Positions 13,997-19,635 of a DNA stretch of 19,635 nt are shown one piece after another (the first letter of the stretch is position 1; each line of letters starts with the position of its first letter). The notes under the pieces were generated by a model, which saw only the letters and a list, made by a program, of their open reading frames with translations, ran no database searches and was not told where the DNA came from. Source of the stretch: Bacteroides_E sp964583185 (lineage in GTDB: Bacteria; Bacteroidota; Bacteroidia; Bacteroidales; Bacteroidaceae); assembly GCA_964583185.1 (NCBI GenBank), contig CAZOVL010000051.1:1-19635 (forward strand), written 5' to 3'. A program made the position numbers and the translations under genes.

Positions 13997-16133
13997 CTTT
14001 ATATTCGGGCTAAACGTTGACCTACCTATTACCAGTACAACCTGGATTTTCTTTCTTGTTTTAATGATTATTCTTTTTGCTCCTATTTTACTAGATCGTT
14101 TGCGTATCCCCCATATCATTGGTATGATTTTGGCAGGAGTGGTAATTGGAGAGTTTGGCTTTAATATATTGGAACGCGATAGTAGTTTTGAACTGTTTGG
14201 AAAAGTAGGTCTCTATTACATTATGTTTTTGGGTGGTTTGGAAATGGATATGGAAGATTTCAAAACCAATAGAACCCGTACCATTATCTTTGGTTTACTA
14301 ACATTCTCCATTCCTATGATTTTGGGTACTTGGAGTAGTACTGCTTTTTTGGGGTATAGCTTGGTGACCTCCATTTTGTTGGCCAGTATGTATGCTTCAC
14401 ATACCTTGATAGCCTATCCCATAGTCAGTCGTTATGGTTTGTCTCGCTTGCGTAGTGTTAGTATATCGGTGGGTGCTACTGCTATTACCGTGGCATTGGC
14501 GTTGTTGATATTGGCTGTAATTGCCGGTATGTACCGGGATGAGGTAGATCGGTGGTTTTGGATTTTTATGATCATCAAAGTGATTATAGTTATCTTCATC
14601 ATCATCTATGTTTTTCCACGAATAGCTCGTTGGTTCTTCCGTAAGTACGATGATAATATTATGCAATTCATCTTTGTTCTGGCTTTGGTGTTTTTAGGAG
14701 GTGGATTGTTTGAAGCTGCTGGTTTGGAAGGCATCCTAGGTGCTTTTATGGTGGGGCTAGTGCTGAATCGCTTAATACCGAATCTATCTCCTCTTATGAA
14801 TAGAGTAGAGTTTGTAGGAAACGCTTTGTTTATTCCTTATTTCCTCATTGGGGTAGGGATGATTATAGATATTCGCACTTTGTTTCAAGGTGGAGAGGCA
14901 CTAAAAGTAGCTATAGTGATGACCGTAGTTGCCACTTTCTCCAAGTGGTTGGCCGCATTTATTACACAAAAGGTGTATGGAATGAAAGCTGAAGAACGAA
15001 CTATGATGTTTGGACTAAGTAATGCACAAGCTGCAGCTACGTTGGCCGCTGTTCTAGTGGGAAATAGCATTGAGGTTTCACCCGGTGTTCTTTTGTTGAA
15101 TGATGATGTGTTGAATGGTACAGTGGTGATGATTCTATTTACTTGTATCATCAGTTCAGTGATGACTGAGCGAGCAGCACGGAAGTTTGCTTTGAAGGAA
15201 GATTTTACTGATATAGAAAGTAAACCTAAAGAGGTGGAAAATATACTTATTCCCGTGGCTAATCCTGATACCATAGAGTATCTGATGAATATGGCTTTGG
15301 TGATGAAAGACAGTAAACGCAAAAATGGATTAATTGCTCTAAATGTAATCAATGATGATGTGGAATCGGAATCGAAGAAAGCACAGGGCAAGCGTCAACT
15401 GGAAAGAGCTGCTTCCATTGGTGCTGCAGTCGATGTGAAAGTTGAAACCGTTGCTCGTTTTGATTTGAATATTACTTCGGGAATCTTACATACACTGCAA
15501 GAGTATAATGCCTCTGAAATAGTTATAGGTCTACACCGTAAAGCCAATTTAATGGATTCTTTTTTGGGTACAATGACTGAGAACTTATTGAAAGCTACAC
15601 GTCGCCAATTAATGATTGTAAAATGTTTAATTCCGGTCAATACTTTACGTCGTATTGTTGTGGCTGTACCCAGTAAGGCTGAATTTGAACCCGGTTTTTC
15701 CAAATGGGTGGAGCGTATTTGCAGAATCGGAAGAAATTTAAGTTGCAAAATATACTTCCATGCACACACTGAGACAATGCCTTACCTGAAAGGCTATGTG
15801 AATAAAAACTATCCGAGTATTCGGGTAGAGTATATTGATTTCTCTGATTGGGATGATTTACTACTACTATCCAGCGAAGTGAATCACGATCATTTATTGG
15901 TTGTTGTTAGTGCTCGTCGAGGATATATATCTTTCAAGCCATCATTCGACAGGTTGCCTATGCAGTTAATGAAATACTTCAATGAGAATAGTTTCATTGT
16001 GGTTTATCCGGATCAACATGGAGAGGGTATTGATGAAATTAGCTTTTCCGAGCCTCGTCGTCACGCTAAAGTACAGCAATACACCAATTTGTTGGTTGGG
16101 CTCAATAAACTTTTTAATAATAAGAAAAAATAG
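13989..16133 (+). CDS. CPA2-family cation:proton antiporter with universal-stress-like C-terminus
   Basis: An inner-membrane exchanger of Na+ or K+ against protons, 714 residues from the chosen ATG. A TTG nine bases earlier is possible but less likely. Residues about 1-390 form roughly 12 membrane helices of the Na+/H+ exchanger fold: LRIPHIIGMILAGVVIGEFG near the start, YASHTLIAYPIVSRYGL around 135, and GAFMVGLVLNRLIP around 255. Residues about 410-535 resemble a universal stress protein domain, including GLHRKANLMDSFLGTM near 512-527, in the place of a UspA-like nucleotide-binding loop. A second similar but more degenerate half follows (about 550-700). There is no TrkA-N/RCK domain as in KefB or KefC. 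The lolD-like gene starts 9 bases after its stop. The ion specificity cannot be told from sequence. Confidence 0.88.
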   Translation: MLNFIFGLNVDLPITSTTWIFFLVLMIILFAPILLDRLRIPHIIGMILAGVVIGEFGFNILERDSSFELFGKVGLYYIMFLGGLEMDMEDFKTNRTRTIIFGLLTFSIPMILGTWSSTAFLGYSLVTSILLASMYASHTLIAYPIVSRYGLSRLRSVSISVGATAITVALALLILAVIAGMYRDEVDRWFWIFMIIKVIIVIFIIIYVFPRIARWFFRKYDDNIMQFIFVLALVFLGGGLFEAAGLEGILGAFMVGLVLNRLIPNLSPLMNRVEFVGNALFIPYFLIGVGMIIDIRTLFQGGEALKVAIVMTVVATFSKWLAAFITQKVYGMKAEERTMMFGLSNAQAAATLAAVLVGNSIEVSPGVLLLNDDVLNGTVVMILFTCIISSVMTERAARKFALKEDFTDIESKPKEVENILIPVANPDTIEYLMNMALVMKDSKRKNGLIALNVINDDVESESKKAQGKRQLERAASIGAAVDVKVETVARFDLNITSGILHTLQEYNASEIVIGLHRKANLMDSFLGTMTENLLKATRRQLMIVKCLIPVNTLRRIVVAVPSKAEFEPGFSKWVERICRIGRNLSCKIYFHAHTETMPYLKGYVNKNYPSIRVEYIDFSDWDDLLLLSSEVNHDHLLVVVSARRGYISFKPSFDRLPMQLMKYFNENSFIVVYPDQHGEGIDEISFSEPRRHAKVQQYTNLLVGLNKLFNNKKK

Positions 16134-16142
16134 CAGATTGGA

Positions 16143-16799
16143 ATGAAGATACAGTTAGAGGGGATAACAAAAAGTTTTGGGAGTTTAAAAGTATTAAAAG
16201 GAATTGATCTTACCGTTTCCAAAGGGGAGATTGTAAGTATTGTTGGACCCAGTGGAGCCGGTAAGACTACCCTCCTACAGATTATTGGAACACTAGATCG
16301 TCCCGATGAAGGACGCATTATTATAGATGGTACACCTGTTCACGAATTGAAAGAGAAAGCTCTTTCTGCTTTTAGAAACCAACACATTGGTTTTGTTTTT
16401 CAATTTCATCAATTATTACCTGAGTTTACGGCATTGGAAAATGTAATGATTCCTGCACTGATTGGAGGAAAAAGCAAAGGAGACGCTTTGAAACAATCGG
16501 AAGAAACACTTTCTTTACTAGGTTTATCTGAACGTCTTCAACATAAGCCCAATGAACTTTCCGGTGGAGAAAAACAACGGGTAGCTGTGGCTCGTGCTTT
16601 AATTAACAACCCTTCGGTAATCTTGGCCGATGAGCCTTCGGGAAGCTTGGATTCACAAAACAAAGAGGAATTACATCAACTGTTTTTTGATTTACGTAAG
16701 GAGTTGGGGCAGACCTTTGTCATTGTTACTCACGATGAGAACTTGGCTAAACAAACCGATCGTAGCATCCATTTGATAGATGGTATTGTGCAATCTTAA
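16143..16799 (+). CDS. lolD: ABC transporter ATP-binding protein, LolD-like
   Basis: A 218-residue ATPase with every ABC motif intact: Walker A GPSGAGKT (35-42), Q-loop Gln87 in VFQFHQLLPEFTALENV, signature LSGGEKQR (139-146), Walker B VILADEPSGSLD (159-170) and switch His197 in VTHDEN. The FQFHQLLPEFTALENV segment and short length fit the LolD/MacB-type subgroup, which powers release of lipoproteins from the inner membrane via LolC/LolE. No permease gene is adjacent, so the partner must be elsewhere. FtsE- or MacB-type assignment remains possible. It follows the antiporter gene by 9 bases and probably depends on its promoter. It converges on the helix-hairpin-helix gene, with 6 bases between the two stop codons. 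Confidence 0.85.
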   Translation: MKIQLEGITKSFGSLKVLKGIDLTVSKGEIVSIVGPSGAGKTTLLQIIGTLDRPDEGRIIIDGTPVHELKEKALSAFRNQHIGFVFQFHQLLPEFTALENVMIPALIGGKSKGDALKQSEETLSLLGLSERLQHKPNELSGGEKQRVAVARALINNPSVILADEPSGSLDSQNKEELHQLFFDLRKELGQTFVIVTHDENLAKQTDRSIHLIDGIVQS

Positions 16800-16808
16800 A
16801 AGCTTTTA
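16797..16808. repeat. 12-base palindrome holding both convergent stop codons
   Basis: TAAAAGCTTTTA is a perfect palindrome. Its left TAA is the lolD stop and its right TTA is the reverse-strand stop of the helix-hairpin-helix gene. It is too short and AT-rich to be a strong hairpin. Confidence 0.7.
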
Positions 16809-17735
16809 CTCGTAACAAATGTAATGGGACAGCCGATTTAAATCGGCTGGTTTGAACTCGTCGTATAAGGAAAACACTTTTAACGTTTTTATCTTTCCTT
16901 TTCTCCTTTTATATTCAGTAATGATTTTTGCCTGATAAAAATTGAGGTAAGGATGAGCTTTTAGTCTGTTTAACCCCGCTTTGTTAATGTTCATTTTATG
17001 AATATCGTGTTCATCAATGAGGAACCACTTACTTAAAGAATCTGCTTTTAGATGGATTTCCTTGAGCTGGTTAACAGAATAATATCCTCCTAGTTTCTTT
17101 TTGTAATTCACAATAAGATTTGCAATGTAACTTCCAATGCCCGGGATTTTTTTAAGTAAGGTAGTATCTGCTTTATTCAGATTAATAGGAGTTACCGAAT
17201 CAAATTTTTCTAATGGAACTTTGGTCAATACGGGGGTTATTGTATTGGAATCAATGAGATTGTATGTTGATTCACGGTGTTTGGTTCTGGGTGTAATCAG
17301 AAGGTAGGGTTCTATTTTTTGATAGTTTTCAGAAGTCAGTCCATAGAGTTTTTGAAACGCCTTTTTATTTTGAAAGTAGCCTCCTTTTTCCCTGTATTTT
17401 AATAAGTTCTTTATCATCCAATGAGGCATTCCCAAAGCTTGCAAGGTTGTGGAGTCTGCCCTATTAGGGTCAAAAGGGAAAAGATTTGCTTGTTGAAAAG
17501 AAAAAACGTTCTGTTTTTTACTTCTTTTATGAAATGTTTTTTGCTTCTTTATTTGTATGGAGGCCATCAATTGGTTGTACTCCTCTTCAATATGCTCATC
17601 ATTCTTTTCCAAAGAATGTGAAGCCTGAAAGGTATCAACGGCTAAATTAGCAACCAATAAAAAGACAATAAAGACAGAAAGAATAAGAAGTCCTAGTTTT
17701 TGTTGTTTAGGTATGTATAGTAAATCTCTCCACAT
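16806..17735 (-). CDS. Membrane-anchored triple helix-hairpin-helix (ComEA-like) protein
   Basis: A 309-residue protein with one N-terminal membrane helix (about 15-33), then a charged linker, then three helix-hairpin-helix units. These are at about 88-146 (starts FDPNRADSTTLQALGM), 184-241 (INLNKADTTLLKKIPGIG, the clearest) and 248-306 (MNINKAGLNRLKAHPYL). The repeated N-x-A-D/G-x-x-x-L-x-x-x-P pattern is that of ComEA-type domains, which bind double-stranded DNA without sequence preference in natural transformation. The predicted topology puts the domains outside the inner membrane. A DNA-uptake receptor role is plausible, but no other competence gene is nearby. Its ATG overlaps the stop of the upstream transporter (TAATG), implying translational coupling. 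A 20-base palindrome lies within its 3' coding end. Confidence 0.85.
   Translation of the reverse strand: MWRDLLYIPKQQKLGLLILSVFIVFLLVANLAVDTFQASHSLEKNDEHIEEEYNQLMASIQIKKQKTFHKRSKKQNVFSFQQANLFPFDPNRADSTTLQALGMPHWMIKNLLKYREKGGYFQNKKAFQKLYGLTSENYQKIEPYLLITPRTKHRESTYNLIDSNTITPVLTKVPLEKFDSVTPINLNKADTTLLKKIPGIGSYIANLIVNYKKKLGGYYSVNQLKEIHLKADSLSKWFLIDEHDIHKMNINKAGLNRLKAHPYLNFYQAKIITEYKRRKGKIKTLKVFSLYDEFKPADLNRLSHYICYE
16830..16849. repeat. 20-base perfect palindrome near the convergent gene ends
   Basis: CAGCCGATTT is followed directly by its reverse complement AAATCGGCTG, within the last 15 codons of the helix-hairpin-helix gene and 31 bases beyond the lolD stop. As RNA it gives an 8-bp GC-rich stem with a TTAA loop on either strand. 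No T tract follows, so it may be a Rho-independent-like pause or an mRNA 3' end stabiliser for lolD, not a classical terminator. Confidence 0.65.
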
Positions 17736-19111
17736 TAATTTAAGAAACTCAGTAGTCCAAACTCATTCATAAAGATAAGTGAAATCCCTATGGGAGCTAC
17801 AAACTTTAATAGGAAAATGAGGGTTTTGAACAGTGGAACTTTAATGGTATTGTTGTTACTCAATTCATCCCAAACTATTTTCTTGTCCAGATACCAAGCC
17901 ACAAAAATTGAAGTGAATAATCCACTGGTAGGTAGTAGTATTTTAGCGGTTAGAAAATCTAATCCTTCAAAGAAGTTCAAGCCAAATATTTTCAGATTGT
18001 CGAATGCCCCTAATGATAGAGAAGCAAACAGTCCTACCACAAAACAGCAAGCAGTTACAATACGTGCAGCTCTACCTCGTGTGAACTTAAATTCTTCGTG
18101 CAGGTAAGCAGTAACTACTTCGTGTAGAGATATGGTTGAAGTCAGAGCAGCTAGTGCAAGTAGCACATAAAAAAGAACCGAAGTTACATACGCTATGAGA
18201 GGGTAATTGCCAAAGGCCTGTTGAAAAACATTGGGTAGCGTAATGAAAACTAAACTAGGCCCTGCATCGGGTTGTATACCCACGGCAAAGGCCGCAGGAA
18301 AAATCATTAGTCCGGCCAAAATAGCAACAAAGGAGTCAATAATCCCTACACTAAAAGCGGTTTGTGTTAAATTGGTTTTCTTTGAAAAATAAGAAGCATA
18401 GGTACAAAGACATCCCATCCCTAGACTTAAAGAGTAAAAAGCCTGCCCCAAAGCCGCTAAAATTAAATCACCATTTATCTTATTCAAATCGGGTTTGAAA
18501 AGGAAAGAAACACCTTTTTCTGCACCCGGTAAGCTAACGGAACAAATGACTAGTATAATTAACAGAATAAAGAGTGCGGGCATCAATATTTTCGATGCCT
18601 TCTCTATTCCCTTTTCCACCCCTTTTACAATGATGAAGTGGGTTCCTAAAAGGAAAGCCAGCAACCATATAACAGGTCGCCAGGAGTTTGTGGAGAAATG
18701 GTTGAATGAAGCTATGAAATCGTTGGTTTGTTGTCCTTGGAATTGGTTAAATACAGCCTGAACAAAGTACTCCAGTGTCCATCCTGCCACTACGGCATAA
18801 TAGCCTAATATAAGTCCTCCCGTTAAAACACCTATACGTCCCACCCATTTCCAGTTGGTTTTAGGAGCTAGTTTTTGATAGGCACCTGCTGTGTTGGCTC
18901 TGGCTCTGCGACCAATAATGAATTCAGCTATCATTACAGGTAATCCCAAAAGTAAAATACAGCAGATGTAAACTAAAATAAATGTTCCTCCGCCATGATT
19001 TCCTGCTTCAAAAGGAAACCTCCATATATTCCCTAGCCCAACGGCAGAGCCTGCTGAGGCTAATACAATACCTATTTTACTTCCAAAGTTCGCTCTGTTA
19101 TTTCGACTCAT
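17735..19111 (-). CDS. Sodium-dependent transporter, neurotransmitter:sodium symporter (SNF/NSS) family
   Basis: Imports a small solute, most often an amino acid, together with Na+ across the inner membrane. It has 458 residues from the chosen ATG and about 11-12 membrane helices. The first helix carries the sodium/substrate site pattern ASAGSAVGLGNIWRFPF (18-34), with the unwound GLGN segment. The sixth helix region has QAFYSLSLGMGC (223-234). EFIIGRRARANTAGAY (63-78) is the conserved loop after helix 2. A TTG at 19153 would extend the protein by 14 residues, but it lies inside the probable -7 promoter box at 19151-19158, so the ATG at 19111 is preferred. The stop codon overlaps the start of the helix-hairpin-helix gene (TAATG). 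The substrate cannot be read from sequence. Confidence 0.93.
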   Translation of the reverse strand: MSRNNRANFGSKIGIVLASAGSAVGLGNIWRFPFEAGNHGGGTFILVYICCILLLGLPVMIAEFIIGRRARANTAGAYQKLAPKTNWKWVGRIGVLTGGLILGYYAVVAGWTLEYFVQAVFNQFQGQQTNDFIASFNHFSTNSWRPVIWLLAFLLGTHFIIVKGVEKGIEKASKILMPALFILLIILVICSVSLPGAEKGVSFLFKPDLNKINGDLILAALGQAFYSLSLGMGCLCTYASYFSKKTNLTQTAFSVGIIDSFVAILAGLMIFPAAFAVGIQPDAGPSLVFITLPNVFQQAFGNYPLIAYVTSVLFYVLLALAALTSTISLHEVVTAYLHEEFKFTRGRAARIVTACCFVVGLFASLSLGAFDNLKIFGLNFFEGLDFLTAKILLPTSGLFTSIFVAWYLDKKIVWDELSNNNTIKVPLFKTLIFLLKFVAPIGISLIFMNEFGLLSFLN

Positions 19112-19150
19112 TATTTTGTTGTAAACTTTTAAATCGTTATTAAAGTGCCG

Positions 19151-19158
19151 CAAAGATA
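19151..19158 (-). promoter_or_regulatory. -7 box for the NSS transporter unit
   Basis: Minus-strand TATCTTTG is an exact TAnnTTTG box and identical to the antiporter's. It lies 40 bases upstream of the chosen ATG. No clear -33 TTTG is found at the normal distance. Just upstream, the rightward VanZ-like gene has a near-match TTAATTTG at 19170-19177. Confidence 0.5.
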
Positions 19159-19207
19159 GAGAAAATTCTTTAATTTGGGGGTTAAAACTTCTAAATGCAT
19201 TAAAAGT

Positions 19208-19621
19208 ATGTCGCTAACTAAATATCCTTTTCTCTCCACAATAGCTCTTCTTTTGTTGATTTACCTCACTTTTTTTAAGCCCCCTTCATTAGATAAACCA
19301 CTCTTTTTTGAGCATCTGGATAAACTCGTTCATTTTCTAATGTATTGTGGAGTGGCTAGTGCTTTGTGGTTTGATTACTTACGTACTCACAACAACAAAA
19401 TGAATAAAGGGTATGTAATAGCCTTTGTTTTTCCTATTCTTTTAGGGGGTGTTTTTGAGTTATTTCAGGAATACCTTACTACTTATCGGGGTGGTGAGTG
19501 GCTCGATTTTTTAGCCAATACGTTGGGTGTGTTTGGAGCATTGGCAGTTGCTCGTTATGTGTTGCAACCCCTACTGAATAAATATGATTTTCTAGGGAGC
19601 GACTTAAAAAGCGAAAAGTAA
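19208..19621 (+). CDS. VanZ-family membrane protein
   Basis: A 137-residue protein with four predicted membrane helices (about 6-23, 41-60, 71-92, 100-123). The family pattern is visible: HLDKLVHFLMYCGVASALW (about 36-54), then GGVFELFQEYL (about 82-92) and GGEWLDFLANTLGV (about 98-111), with the conserved DK.xHF, E..Q and D..aN.xG positions. VanZ-like proteins are widespread, and most have no known role; the name comes from a teicoplanin-resistance gene, and resistance should not be assumed here. A TTG at 19175 would add 11 residues, but the ATG at 19208 leads straight into the first helix and is preferred. It diverges from the NSS transporter gene, with 96 bases between the starts. Confidence 0.85.
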   Translation: MSLTKYPFLSTIALLLLIYLTFFKPPSLDKPLFFEHLDKLVHFLMYCGVASALWFDYLRTHNNKMNKGYVIAFVFPILLGGVFELFQEYLTTYRGGEWLDFLANTLGVFGALAVARYVLQPLLNKYDFLGSDLKSEK

Positions 19622-19635
19622 AGTATGGACCAATA

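Noticed and set aside
14885..15769. Long antisense frames opposite the antiporter gene
   Set aside because: They are fully covered by the antiporter coding sequence, which has clear family motifs. The antisense translations show no recognisable features.
19112..19153. N-terminal extension of the NSS transporter from a TTG start
   Set aside because: The TTG lies within an exact TAnnTTTG promoter box, and family homology begins at the ATG at 19111.
1..19635. Defence island, prophage, integrative element or CRISPR array
   Set aside because: No integrase, transposase, phage structural gene, nuclease-helicase cluster or regularly spaced repeats are visible. A tRNA gene is present at one end, but no attachment-site duplication or integrase accompanies it within the window.

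Overview
This window looks like core chromosome of an AT-rich Bacteroidales (Bacteroidetes) bacterium. The evidence is the gene content (a dimeric-type glycyl-tRNA synthetase, a Bacteroidetes-type ParC, several lipoproteins, an anaerobic sulfatase maturase, NamZ, a GH3 glucosidase) and repeated matches to the Bacteroidetes promoter form, TTTG then about 19-22 bases then TAnnTTTG, with few clear Shine-Dalgarno sequences. I cannot fix the genus. I see no phage, plasmid, insertion sequence, CRISPR array or defence island.

Layout. Positions 1-4719 are read leftward: parC, then a DUF3316-like exported protein, then an S41 peptidase lipoprotein, closely spaced, followed by tRNA-Leu(UAG) with its own promoter. 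A divergent region with a 24-base dyad separates this from the rightward pair glyS and an FKBP-type prolyl isomerase lipoprotein (4925-7032, ATGA overlap). The 331-base convergent gap 7033-7363 holds two terminator-like hairpins and a striking 33-base perfect inverted repeat. Positions 7364-13782 are read leftward and hold four widely spaced genes: a GH3 beta-glucosidase lipoprotein, an anaerobic sulfatase-maturating enzyme, the NamZ exo-N-acetylmuramidase and aspartate-semialdehyde dehydrogenase. The 479-base gap before the glucosidase holds a strong leftward terminator-like hairpin with a second hairpin beside it, which could be a leader attenuator or the end of a small RNA.

From 13989 a rightward pair encodes a CPA2 cation:proton antiporter with universal-stress-like cytosolic domains and a LolD-type ABC ATPase. 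These converge on a leftward, translationally coupled pair: a sodium:neurotransmitter-symporter-family transporter and a membrane-anchored triple helix-hairpin-helix protein. A VanZ-family membrane protein runs rightward at the end.

Functionally the window is a patchwork of housekeeping units: chromosome segregation, translation, envelope protein folding, diaminopimelate and amino-acid synthesis, cell-wall sugar and glucoside salvage, sulfatase activation, and ion and amino-acid transport. I found no convincing new multi-gene system. The best leads are non-coding (9753-9874, 7183-7215, 4767-4790, 16830-16849) and the odd coupling of a transporter to a DNA-binding-type membrane protein.
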